Part shown: positions 54,565 through 64,000 of the stretch, piece by piece
How positions within the stretch are numbered: position 1 is the stretch's first letter
Layout: each line of letters starts with the position of its first letter
The notes under the pieces: generated by a model
The model's input: only the letters and a program-made list of their open reading frames with translations
Told to the model about the DNA's origin: nothing
Database searches by the model: none
Program-made: the position numbers and the translations under genes
Source of the DNA: Corythucha ciliata
Taxonomy: Eukaryota; Arthropoda; Insecta; Hemiptera; Tingidae
DNA length: 64,000 nt
Direction of reading: 5' to 3'
Assembly (NCBI GenBank): GCA_038030265.1
Contig: CM075941.1
Location: forward strand, 36,270,164-36,334,163

Positions 54565-55245
54565 CATACCAATCAACGTAAATTTTTCTACGTCTCAACG
54601 ACATAACTCGATTTAAAAAATTAGCATTTTTGTACTTAATGACGTATTTTACTGACTTTTTTTTAGTTCAGTGAACCTAATCCTAAGATTTATTCATGAT
54701 GATTTCAAATTTTTCGACTCCAAATCATTAAACTGGAAGCGGCACTTAAAAGTTCCATGAAAATGAGCATTTCCGACACTTCTGATTGAAAATTAATTAT
54801 TTAATTGATTCTGAGCATGGAATGAAATATTTTTCACTGTCTCATGTGAATGTACTCGTGAGGCAGTAATTATTTCATTTTTGGAGCGTTTAGGTTGAAA
54901 TTATCGGAGTATACGCCTGTGAGGTGTGTAGGCACCAACAAAGGTAGGTTCTCCAACTTTAAGGGTTAAAAGATTTTTATTTCTTCTCACAAGTTCTTCC
55001 TTGCTCTAGAGAAAGGAAAAACATCTCATGCCTACTCAATTTCAATCCTATTTCCGGCCCCCTCAACCGTGATTTCATTGACAGTAATGTTTTCCTTGAG
55101 TCGTCACCCTTCCAATGACATGATCGGGTAGTACAGAATTTTGTGAGATTGGTAACTCCATAATTTCCGAATTTCGTAACTCTGTCTGTAACAGTCTGTT
55201 ATCTCCGAAAAAATAAGTGTGGAATAAATATCTCTATTTTATTTT
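54565..55245. other. No recognisable feature
   Basis: No supported gene or repeat. Confidence 0.4.
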
Positions 55246-55246
55246 G

Positions 55247-55272
55247 GTGCATTTCATTTACAAAGTGCACTA
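55247..55272. repeat. Terminal hairpin of the 1-kb repeat family, isolated
   Basis: GTGCATTTCATTTACAAAGT followed by GCACTAT, the same hairpin that starts the copies at 10806 and ends the copy at 24235. The internal sequence of the family does not follow, so this is a terminal fragment or chance. Confidence 0.5.
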
Positions 55273-55671
55273 TTTTTTATTTACATCTCTACACATCCTC
55301 CGTATACTATGACAATGGCAATTTCATGCTAACAGCGATGGCCTAAGCAAAAGCTATTCATCCGGATAAACAGTTATTGATTATAACATAGAAAGAATGG
55401 AGCCACCTTCTCTTCGGCGAAGGCGTTTTGCACTTCCCTGTTTAGATATTCGTCACACAAAAAGATAAATCTCTTCATTCCTTTGCTCGATCCTATTTAT
55501 TTGTCTTCAGGGAAAGTTGAATTCGCCTAAAAATATCCAGACAATTGTCAAGGTTTGTCACTCGTTTCAATAAAAAACAAATGTCTTCCTATCACTGCGC
55601 CCCACCGTTTTGCACATTCTAGTTGTGCTGTTCCATCTTTAGATAGAATTATCTGGAATGGGGAGGGGGGT

Positions 55672-55807
55672 TGTAATGAACAGCATCCGAACTCTTAATC
55701 AGTTGTTCATTAAAAACCCACACACATCTGAATTTTAGAAAATAAATAATTGTTATTGAGTCAACAGAAAATGCCTTTCCTCTCATTTCCGGCACTCTTG
55801 TCACAAG
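55672..55807 (+). mobile_element. 5' LTR of element C
   Basis: TGTAATGAACAGCATCCGAA...CTCTTGTCACAAG; contains AATAAATAAT. Its last bases differ from the 3' copy (CCCAACA). Confidence 0.85.
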
Positions 55808-55808
55808 T

Positions 55809-55821
55809 TGGCGACGAGGAT
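55809..55821 (+). promoter_or_regulatory. Primer binding site of element C
   Basis: TGGCGACGAGGAT matches the complement of tRNA-Ser(GCT) 3' end at 13 positions, the best of the three sites in the window. Confidence 0.8.
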
Positions 55822-55892
55822 ATTCGCTCGTATTCGATCGTATTCGCTCAGTAATTTTCCCAGAATTTTTTTTTCACTTCGTTCTGACCGTC

Positions 55893-56860
55893 ATGAATGA
55901 AGAACAATTCGACAGATTCATCTCACTTTTGGCAACCGCTCTTGGAAGACAACCAAACCCATCAGTTCCTCAGATCATACCGTTCGAAAGCTATGACACC
56001 AAAAATGAAAAATTATCTTCTTACTTGGAACGATTTGACAGCTATTGCGACCTTAAAAACGTTAGCGATCAGAAGAAAAAAGCTCAATTATTGTGTTCTT
56101 CAATCGGAAAAGAGCACTACAACAGTCTCGCTGCACTTTAAGGTCCAGAAAAGCGAGTCAAGGACATAGACTTCACCTCATTAGTTACTACACACTTTAC
56201 GAAAATGCTCTCTCCTGCTGTATCTTCAGTCGTCTCTCTGCATTATTTTCTCCATGTCACTCAACAGCCACACCAATCAATATCAGATTTTGTCGCTTCA
56301 CTCAAAGGGAACCTAACAGATTGCAATTTCTACACCACTTGCACCGCCTGTGATACGAGATTATCCATTGCTGACTAGTTTCATCGCGCCCAATTCATCA
56401 GAGGCCTGAAAACAATTGGATACGCGAGCAACTGCTACAGGACACTTCCCTCGATTGGTTTTGAAGTAAAGCCGTGGCACTTGAAGCGTTCCGCTATGAA
56501 TCGAACCAGTTGGACAAACCTTTTGACAAACCATCGCATGAAATCACTGATACCCATAAACTTCACAGAACCGAGCAAAAAGCTGCAGTCATCGTCCTAA
56601 TCAACGATTTCAGTCCAAACGTCGTGTCGATTACCGAGCGTTAGGCATCGATAACCTCTGTCTGAATTGCGGTTGGTCAAACCACACATGGCGCAAGTGT
56701 ACGAAAGATCGTACGTCACTAAAATGTTCTTCCTGTGGTAAAATTGGCCATGTCTCGAAGGTGTGCATCATCTCACTTCTCCGGAAATCTAAAACAAATA
56801 CTTTATCGTCTCAGCATTCTCAAGATGAAATATTGTTTAAGGATCAAAGGATCTATACGA
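55893..56860 (+). pseudogene. Element C gag, frameshifted
   Basis: ATG at 55893; the first 82 codons include ESYDTKNEKLSSYLERFDSY, a Mag-type capsid start. After a frame break near 56140 fragments of capsid follow, and two CCHC knuckles are readable at 56665-56775: LCLNCGWSNHTWRKC and CSSCGKIGHVSKVC. Several stops in between. Confidence 0.8.
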
Positions 56861-56869
56861 AGTAGGTCA

Positions 56870-57825
56870 CAGACAAGTACACGTCACCGTTACTCTTAAG
56901 AAGAAGCCTCAATCCTTTGAAGTTGACTCAAGCGCTCGTTTTTCCCTGCTATCAGAAACCGATTTCCAAATACTTAAAGTCAACGTTCCACTTCAACCTA
57001 CCACAGTCACGTTTCGATCTTACTCCGACCATTTAATTAAACCGAAAGGTAAAGTCTCTGTCTCAGTCGCCTACGGAATCAAATCAATGGTTGGCGACAT
57101 ATTCATTGTCCCTGCTGGTCATGACTCTTTACTTAGCCGTATGTGGATTTGAGGGCTCGGGATTAATCTCGATGCTCGTAAACAGACTCCTTTCAAATCA
57201 GTTGGAATCAACACAGTCACGTGTCTAGACGATATTTTCTAAAAATGTTCACTCGTTTTTGAAGAAACAGTTGGTTGTGTTCCTAATACCTACAACCTAC
57301 AACTCAGAGAAGGTGCACAACATATCTTCATTAGGAAACGCGACGTTCCGTTTGCCCTACGGGATCGAGTCGAAAAAGAACTTGACTCACTCGAATCTCA
57401 GGGGGTTATTACTCCTGTCGCAACCAGTGATTGGAGATCACCACTTGTCGTTATCCCTAAGGCCGATGGTGGCGTAAGAATCTGTGTGGATTACAAGTGT
57501 GGCGTGAATCCGAAATTAGTCACAGCTAAGCACCCTATCCATGGCATAGATGAAGTACTACACAGTCTCAGAGGATTGAAGTTTTTCTGCAAATTGGGCC
57601 TGGTTGATGAAGAAGGAAGCAAAATTCAAACAATATCGACTCACAAAAGCACATTCAGGATGAATTGTCTCAGCTTCGGGATAAAAACTGCACCATCGGA
57701 ATTCAACCGAATCATGCCTTAATTGTTGCAGGGTTTGCCCAAAGCTGACGCCTATTTTGACATCATTCGTCACGGCTCGACACTCGAAGAATGTTCAAGA
57801 AATCTCATCGCTTGTCCCGATCGCC
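56870..57825 (+). pseudogene. Element C protease and RT, first part
   Basis: Protease block FEVDSSARFSLLS near 56920-56955 has DSS in place of the catalytic DSG. RT is readable at 57297-57722: LESQGVITPVATSDWRSPLV then VRICVDYKCGVNPKL, THKSTFRMNCLSFGIKTAPS. The catalytic block near 57750 reads YFDI, so the second Asp is lost. The domain breaks at the TA of 57826-57827, where the TIR element begins. Confidence 0.8.
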
Positions 57826-58546
57826 TACACGGAAAAACTCTAGCCCCTGAAATATGGCGATGATTACCGTGTTTTGAAGCAAACCGTGGACGTGAGATAT
57901 AACACAGTAATGGATAAATGGTATGCTTCTTGTAACATTTCGCAGCCTACTTACAGCAGGGATTAACATGTTTTCGCAGTTTTGAAGTAACAAACGAAAT
58001 TGTCATTCGTACCACAGTAAAATCAGAAAAGTGAAGCAAGCGATATTTCCTGTGTTCTGATTGGAATCTTCAACATGAAAGGAGTGACTCAATGCGGTGG
58101 CCACTGTAGCGCAAAGTAAATTTAATTGCGAGAACGAAATTGTTTTTACTGTGTTCCCCACTGTATCTCTAACAACTGTTTAGTTGACGCAAGGAACTCT
58201 TACCATGGTGCAAGCATATCACACGGTAAATCCAATGGTGCTTGTACTGGTTTTTGAAAAGGAAATTTTACTTCACAGGGATCAAGTAAGAAACTCAATC
58301 CCGTAGTAACATGTTCGTTCAAAAATCCTGAAAACCAAAACAACATTTTAAAACAATAATGATTTTACCTTCTTGCAGAGCAATTCACTCTCAAGAATGC
58401 GCTCTGACAACCAGGCTTAATTAGTTAGAAAAAAACTCAAAAAACCCAATTACGTAGTTACTCGTATTAATAAATTAATTAGTCTGATATTATCCGGACG
58501 ACGATGGAAGGGCATAGCCCAACACGATTCGAGTTTCGAGAAAAAA

Positions 58547-58621
58547 TGGCTCCCCGGCGGGATTTGAACCCGCAACCTCTGGATTACCAGTCCAGCACGC
58601 TGCCATTTGCGCCACGGAGAC
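58547..58621 (-). tRNA. tRNA-like sequence (anticodon GGT, Thr-like), third full copy
   Basis: Same 75-nt fold as 8968-9042, with one change in the D loop (AAATGG for AATTGG). Anticodon, T arm and encoded CCA are unchanged. It lies inside a DNA transposon, so a repeat origin is likely. A truncated copy of its 3' half is at 58870-58903 (minus). Confidence 0.55.
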
Positions 58622-58682
58622 GCCTATGGGAGTCGTACTCCGAGGGATAAGCTAAGCCGAACCCCACCCAGGTCCATTGTTT

Positions 58683-59100
58683 CTCGAAACTCTAGGCGCT
58701 TCTCCTGATCGGTAAACCACGCCGAATTTTATCTTATCTAGATGTTGTTAGATGGATATTAATGAATAAATCTGTCGCCGGTATTTTAATTAATAAATTA
58801 ATTAGTCTGATATTATCCGGACGACGATGGAAGGGCATAGCCCAACACGATTCGAGTTTCGAGAAAAAATGGCTCCCCGGCGGGATTTGAACCCGCAACC
58901 TCTCGAATCCTTCTCGAAACTCGAATCGTGTTGGGCTATGCCCTTCCATCGTCGTCCGGATAATATCAGACTAATTAATTTATTAATTAAAATACCGGCG
59001 ACAGATTTATTCATTAATATCCATCTAACAACATCTAGATAAGATAAAATTCGGCGTGGTTTACCGATCAGGAGAAGCGCCTAGAGTTTCGAGAAACAAT
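58683..59100. repeat. Near-perfect inverted repeat, ~185-bp arms
   Basis: 58683-58866 is repeated in reverse complement at about 58916-59099 with very few differences; the ~50-bp centre holds the broken tRNA-like 3' half. A long, young palindrome. Confidence 0.85.
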
Positions 59101-59104
59101 AAGC

Positions 59105-60455
59105 TAAGCCGGTAAGCAAACATTTCAGCGAAGTAGGCCTTCCCATTACTCAGTGTCCTAGGTGTGTCATGCATTCAGCGGCCCTTTTCGCGTGATTTAC
59201 AATTCCACGTGCGTACCATTGCATTGGTACGGTTCCACGAAGGCATTCTTGCGTCTTATGTATAAACCGGGCTTCACAGTTTCCAATAATGCAGTCAATC
59301 AATTCTGAAAAAGAGAGGTGAGGTTAAAACATTTTTATTTCACCGATGCGTTGGTTAGTAGGTAACCATGTCCAAGTCCCCTCAAGGGATAAGGGGGTAC
59401 CAAGAGGGTAACTTCTTGGTCGTGTAGTGCATAGGATCCCCATCGTTGATTGAATAACTAAATTTTACAAAAACTTTTTCCCCGCAATTTCTATTTATTT
59501 TTGACAGTATCCGCAGGAACGACACATCAGAAGTGAAAAACATGGTAATAGAAGAACTTGTCGGTCGTTTTTGACTATTTTCATCTTCAGCTACTTAGCT
59601 TTAGTTTCATGCGACAAGTCACAAGCTAGCCCCCGCGCATTAGACCGTAACTAAAGCGAGTATTTTTTTCGGAGGCAACACCATTGCAACACATACTTTC
59701 AATAAACATTGTAAAAAATATAATAATAACAATAATTATTTACTCACCTAGAAGATGATTGACTCCCACGTTCACTTCATCCTTCATTTTCTAAGCACAA
59801 AAATAATGTTTGAAACTACACCCCTGTGGTCAGACACGGAATGAAGGCTACGTACTTACTATTAATTAAACGGCGAAAAAAAATCACTGAATGGAAAGTT
59901 AAAACTTCCTTCAAGATCAAGAAGAGCACCAGTCATCACACAGAAAACGTAACGAATATCTAAAATGAATAAGCGCCCAAATCAAGGGGGTTCCACTTGC
60001 TTTCATCTGCATTTTCAGACCTCGAGTCCCCTACTGGGTGAGGAAAGGAGAACACGTGGTCCAACTGACGCACACTGTTTGGAGTAGGGAGGAATTTTAC
60101 TGTGCCACAGTAAGAATTCGTTTTGCACCACACTAATTCACTACTATTAGTCCATTGTATACGTAGCAGGAACCTGACCCTCTTTGGCCACAGTAATGTT
60201 CGTGGTGCTGATGAATTCCACGCAGTAATCACCCGTCTGCCCCGCTATTTTTTCTTCTTTATGGCAAAACAATAGTTGCTGTGTTCAACTTCTACAATGC
60301 AACGTGGATAAATTTACTTTGCTCCCAGCTCCTAGTACTCAGTTACATTACGAAACATAAAAACGGTCACTTGGCCATTGAAATCATTACTTGTCCCAAA
60401 TCATTCGTTTCTACGTACACCATTATTTCTTCCTTTGGTTCATTTTCTTGGTTTT
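59105..60455. other. Right part of the TIR element, no gene
   Basis: No supported coding region or RNA up to the right TIR. Confidence 0.5.
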
Positions 60456-60463
60456 TCCGTGTA

Positions 60464-61030
60464 CAGAAAAATGATCTACACCTGAATCACGCTAAAGTTC
60501 TTTCTTCAAAGAAAGTATCAATTAGCTAGGCCATATAGACTTTTTCAACAAAATCCAAAAATGCCCTGTAAAAGTTGAAGCAATTTCTCAGATGCCTCAC
60601 CCCAAGAACATCGATGAACTCAGACGTCTTCTTGGATTAGTAACCCACTACGCAAAATTTATTCCAGATTTTTCATCAAAGATGTTCCATTGCGACGTTT
60701 ACTTCGAAAAAATGACTGATTCATTTGGTCCACAGCAGCTGAATCAACGTACTTGACTCTGAAGTCCAAATTATGCAGTGATCGGGTGCTCATTCCTTAT
60801 GATCCATCACAAATTGTTATCCTTACGACAGACGCCAGACTGGGATCGCAGCAGTACTCAGCCATTAAATTGAAGGTCATGAAAGACCAATTGCTTACGC
60901 CTCTCGAGCTCTGACGCAGGCTGAATCAAACTACAGTCAACTCGACCGAGAAGCCTTAGCCATTGTCTACGGAGCAACCCATTTTTTCAACTACATTTTC
61001 GGTAAAAGTTTTGTTTTAGTCACCAACAAC
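60464..61030 (+). pseudogene. Element C RT end and RNase H, broken
   Basis: Continuation of the RT domain: NDLHLNHAK, then LGHI in another frame, PHPKNIDELRRLLGLVTHYA and KFIPDFSSK (RT-RNase H connection). RNase H follows: ASRALTQAESNYSQLDREAL then AIVYGATHFFNYIFGKSFVL (60898-61020). Two or more stops and shifts. After VTN (about 61026) the similarity ends abruptly. Confidence 0.8.
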
Positions 61031-61320
61031 ATGTTTTTTAATTTTTATTTGAAATCCTCGTATTTTTTAAATTACTTTTCGCTTCGAGCTAAATTTTATT
61101 TGACGGACTTCTAATTTAAAATAAGAAAGTTGAGTCCAATTTAAGGTACTTCAGTAGCCCGTAAAATTTGTTTAATGTTAAATTTGAAATTCACGATAAA
61201 AATTGAGGGGGGTCAACCCCCCAGTAACATTTTAAAAGCAGCTAAAAAAATAACGGAGAAAAGTGGTTGATCCATGTTATCTGACTCACCCTGAATTTAA
61301 AAAGGAAAATCCGTACTCGC
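61031..61320. other. Unrelated AT-rich insert or deletion scar in element C
   Basis: Sequence here is not Gypsy pol. The rest of RNase H and the integrase core are missing between 61030 and 61320. Confidence 0.5.
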
Positions 61321-61768
61321 CTCGATGCTCTCCTTCCCAACTTAAAAGCGATGATTCCCTCTAAACTGTGTTCCACGCGCGTTCGCTCACTTCGCGTGGG
61401 GGAGAGAATTCAAACAAAAGTTCACGTGGGAAACAAAGCTGTTTGGCAGTTCGGTGCTGTTATAAGAAAACTTGGATAGCTGCACTATGTCGTCGAATTA
61501 CACTCTGGGCATCACGTCAAACGTCCCATTAATCAATTGATCTCGACGCTAGTACCAAAAAAGCATGTGACTTTTGCACCAACACACAGCTTACGAAAAG
61601 CCTGATCCACCTCCAGTTGATACATCGCCGCATGACAGATCCTCCGGCGATGTTTCAACCCAGCGAGATTCACCTAGCCAGCCTCAACCTTCTCGTCCAC
61701 ATCGACCAACCAGACAACGTAAACCACCTGGATATTTGAAAGATTATATCCTTCAGCACATTTTCTGA
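61321..61768 (+). pseudogene. Element C pol C-terminal tail
   Basis: Degenerate frames leading to a proline/basic-rich end (SQPQPSRPHRPTRQRKPPGY then LKDYI), the usual C-terminus of Gypsy pol before the purine tract. No catalytic residues. Confidence 0.6.
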
Positions 61769-61794
61769 GCTTAAATTAAAGGGGGGGGGGAGAA

Positions 61795-61932
61795 TGTAAT
61801 GAACAGCCTCCGAACTCTTAATCAGTTGTTTATTCAAAACCCACACACATCTGAATTTTAGAAAATAAATAATTGTTATTGAGTCAACAGAAAATGCCTT
61901 TCCTCTCATTTCCGGCCACTCTTGTCCCAACA
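61795..61932 (+). mobile_element. 3' LTR of element C
   Basis: TGTAATGAACAGCCTCCGAA...CTCTTGTCCCAACA, followed by GGGT. Differs from the 5' LTR at a handful of positions. Confidence 0.85.
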
Positions 61933-62334
61933 GGGTACTCTTTTATCAGAGCCTGTAACGAATTCAATAACCGAGGTGAACAAAACAGGCTTCAAAAATA
62001 ATCACCCTTATAGGCTAGCTTCCTTCCCACACTGATGTGACGCCATATAGCCAGGACAATAATGGGATCGAAGCTACAAATGTGCGGAGATAAAGAGAGA
62101 ACACACACTGAGGGAGAGGTTGCTAGTGGGACAGTTTCTTGCTCATGTTGATGCCCTGCTGGAGAAATGACCAGCAGACAGACGTGCACGTGATGACTCC
62201 CCTAACGCAGTAAGCAGTTCCGTGAAAACGTAACCATAAATATCGACACTTACCAAGTTCTTCATCGCGGTCGTAGTCCATGTAGAGTAGAAAGCCTGGC
62301 ATTTCCAATAAGCACAAGGGCAAGGAAGCGAAAG

Positions 62335-63216
62335 TAGTGTTGGGCTCTGGCCAATTGACTGCGGTCAATTGACAATTTTGACCGGTCAATTGACCGGAAA
62401 GAGTTTGACCGGATTTTGACACGGTCAAAATCTACACTACTAAAATAAAGAAAAAGAGCTAATTCACACCTAAAATTGAAACAAAGCGCTAATGTAAGGC
62501 AAAAATTAAGAAAAACAACGAGAACTACACAAAAGACGTGGCGACAACATATCAATTTCGTTAATTTTAAGTTCTGAGTTCCGTTATTGAGAGGTTAGCG
62601 TACCGAAAGTTTCTGGAACTGTAATGAGAGCGGGTAAATGGGTACCATCGAGGTAATTTATTTCAGTTTTTCCTCATTATACCGGTCCCCACACTAAGCA
62701 GTGAGTCAACGAAGTAAGTAGGACCTCGTAACAATGAGTATCCTGAGTATCTGGCAAAATTTGCTACCGCTTTTTCACTAATAGCAATTTCCATTCGATA
62801 CACACCACAAGTGGAGCGCTGCGTCTTCTCCATAAACATATGTTTCAATTAGGAGAGGACAGATGCACAAAATTGCACCACACGAGTGTATTGCATTGAA
62901 TGGAAAACGCCATTAAAAAAATAATGTTTGTATGCAAAATCGTTTCGTTTTCTTTACTAGGTGTCACGGCATAATTGGAAAAAAGTACCAATATCAAAAA
63001 AACTTTTTTTCTTTGGCAGATTGATTGACTTTAATTTGTGTAGTTTTCTTCCTGGATGAGTTTGACAGTGGTTGATGCACAAACGCACCTTGCTTAATCC
63101 GAAATGTATCCTAATTTAGCGTGAAAAAGATTTTGACCGAAATTTGACCGGTCAAAATTGTCAAATTCTGGTCAATTGACCGGAAAAAAATTTAACCGGT
63201 CAAATGCCCAGCACTA
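62335..63216. mobile_element. hAT-like nonautonomous element, 8-bp TSD AGCGAAAG
   Basis: Left end TAGTGTTGGGC, right end (reverse complement) TAGTGCTGGGC, flanked by AGCGAAAG at 62327-62334 and 63217-63224. Both ends carry subterminal repeats of GGTCAATTGACCGG and TTTTGACCGGTCAA. 882 bp, no transposase frame. TIR and 8-bp duplication are those of the hAT superfamily. Confidence 0.92.
62445..62535 (-). repeat. ~30-bp minisatellite, block 5, inside the hAT element
   Basis: Three units on the minus strand (GAAAAAGAGCTAATTCACAC, AAAGCGCTAATG, AAAAATTAAGAAAAAC). The minus-strand frame reads ELALFLYFS, as in the other blocks. Weak similar phrases also occur at 63235-63350. Confidence 0.55.
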
Positions 63217-63224
63217 AGCGAAAG

Positions 63225-64000
63225 TTCAACGCTTTAGGCGGGATGTTTTCGATAAAGTTGAAAAGAACAAACTATCGACGCTAAATTACCTGTTTCAGTA
63301 TTTTCGGCCAGTTCAGAAACACCCCGTAATAGAATTGAGAAAAAGGCGACTGAAGACTTGACAAGACTGAACTGACTTATGAATTTATTGTTTTAGCTCA
63401 CGACTTTACGAGCACATGGCACAGAGGGCGTACCGGTATGGAACAGTTCCAAGTTATATTTCTTGTCGGTCCACTGGAACAGTTTGTAACTAGTGGGTGG
63501 TGGGTGGACCGACAAGAGGGCCGAGTACGAGTACCGAAAACAGCCGATACCGAGATGCGAGAGGAAGACTGGAACTGGAACAGTTCGAAACTAGAATAGT
63601 GGGGAGTCACTGTTCCAAGCGAAATATCAGTGAGGTGGTGGGTGTTTTTTTTTTTTTTTTTTTTCGTTCGCTACCACTGTCTATAGTTTTTGGTTGGAAA
63701 GAGGATTCCTCTCCTATTGTCCAAAGGACCATCTCTAATTACTTAACAAAGCAGTTTTTATTCATATCATACAAATAAATCCAGTGGCACAGTTGAACAC
63801 CTGCTCGGGCGAGTTCCTCAATTGTATTTTACTCAATTCAAATTCAGGAAGCAGTAAACGTAATTAACGTAAAAGTAAATTTGAGTAATTTCTCCCAGCT
63901 AGCTCTTGTATCATAAAATAATCGTTTCTTTTCGAAAAGTCCCCGACGTTATAAAATACTTCCTTTCCCTACGGGAACAAGGAAGAAATATGAAAATTGG
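63225..64000. other. Right edge: short inverted repeat and T run, no gene
   Basis: CTTGTCGGTCCAC (63462-63474) and its reverse complement (63504-63516) form a hairpin; GGAACAGTT recurs four times nearby. A 20-T run at 63645-63664. No supported coding region. Confidence 0.5.

Larger units (their letters stand above)
58466..59100 (-). repeat. tRNA-bearing ~324-bp repeat, two minus units and one inverted partial unit
   Basis: TTAATTAGTCTGATATTATC followed by CGGACGACGATGGAAGG occurs at about 58476 and again at 58800 (period ~324), and in inverted orientation at 58935-58985. It is the same unit as at 8588-9130. The second unit is cut within its tRNA part at about 58903, where the inverted copy begins. 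Confidence 0.85.
57828..60461. mobile_element. TIR element inside element C RT: CACGGAAAAAC ends, TA TSD
   Basis: Left end CACGGAAAAACTC, right end GGTTTTTCCGTG; 11 bp of perfect TIR, TA at 57826-57827 and 60462-60463. With the insert and one TA removed the RT frame continues directly (…DRL before, …NDLHLNHA after), which proves the boundaries. 2634 bp; no transposase frame. CACAGTAA and CACGGTAA motifs recur near both ends. It contains the tRNA-bearing repeat (58466-59100). Confidence 0.9.
55672..61932 (+). mobile_element. Ty3/Gypsy element C, decayed and interrupted
   Basis: LTRs at 55672-55807 and 61795-61932 (about 136 bp, ~5% different) start TGTAATGAACAGC; GGGT lies before the first (55668-55671) and after the second (61933-61936), a plausible 4-bp duplication. 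A tRNA-Ser-type primer site follows the 5' LTR; a G-rich tract (AAAGGGGGGGGGG) precedes the 3' LTR. Gag, protease, RT and RNase H are present but broken; the integrase core is missing and a 2.6-kb TIR element sits in the RT domain. Confidence 0.9.

Noticed and set aside
63497..63778. 93-codon frame near the right edge
   Set aside because: Crosses a 20-T run (poly-Phe) and a hairpin; not a plausible protein.
1..64000. Endogenous virus with envelope gene
   Set aside because: None of the Gypsy elements has a frame after integrase with signal peptide or membrane segments; they are plain LTR retrotransposons.

Overview
This is an AT-rich invertebrate (most likely arthropod) nuclear window made almost entirely of transposable elements in various states of decay. 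Support for this: degenerate reading frames, GT-AG introns, poly(A)-tailed LINE fragments, tRNA-derived repeats with pol III boxes, Ty3/Gypsy elements with a tRNA-Ser(GCT)-type primer site, and many short TIR elements with TA, TTAA, 8-bp or 9-bp target duplications. I see no convincing host protein gene, no rRNA, no CRISPR array and no bacterial-style operon. The species cannot be named from sequence alone.

Layout. 1-2.4 kb: broken Gypsy gag at the left edge (minus strand), an inverted-repeat element carrying a tRNA-like sequence, and a solo LTR with a GAAC duplication inside a degenerate minisatellite. 5.5-10.2 kb: a Gypsy RT fragment split by a TA-flanked TIR element, two LINE fragments, a tandem 323-bp repeat carrying tRNA-like sequences, and a 5'-truncated Jockey-type LINE with its poly(A) end. 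10.2-15.7 kb: blocks of a ~30-bp degenerate minisatellite and copy 1 of a 1-kb dispersed repeat. 16.0-18.7 kb: a decayed two-gene DNA transposon (SWIM/YqaJ nuclease on plus, PIF/ISL2EU-like DDE transposase on minus, convergent). 19.4-20.9 kb: small MITEs. 23.3-30.4 kb: copy 2 of the 1-kb repeat (inverted), decayed Gypsy element B (plus), then Gypsy fragment D (minus). 31.6 kb: LINE RT fragment. 34.86-39.60 kb: element A, a complete Ty3/Gypsy retrotransposon with identical 209-bp LTRs, a 5-bp duplication and one uninterrupted 1360-residue Gag-Pol frame. 41.5-44.3 kb: a TIR element with large subterminal arrays of the palindrome CAACGTTG and Penelope-like fragments inside. 46.4-54.2 kb: a series of nonautonomous DNA elements (nested GTGACGTCAC, 9-bp TSD, TTAA TSD, TA TSD). 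55.67-61.93 kb: decayed Gypsy element C, split in its RT domain by a 2.6-kb TA-flanked TIR element that itself carries the tRNA-like repeat. 62.3-63.2 kb: a hAT-like nonautonomous element with a perfect 8-bp duplication.

Working together. Only element A looks potentially autonomous: it supplies capsid, protease, RT, RNase H and integrase from one frame. The TIR elements encode nothing recognisable and would depend on transposases supplied elsewhere. The nesting (TIR element in Gypsy RT twice, MITE in minisatellite, solo LTR in minisatellite) gives a relative order of insertion. The most unusual signals are the 30-bp minisatellite found at several loci in both orientations (reads as a 10-residue repeat), the ~324-bp tRNA-bearing tandem unit at two distant loci, the hairpin-ended 1-kb repeat with a conserved open frame, and element A's start codon overlapping its primer binding site.
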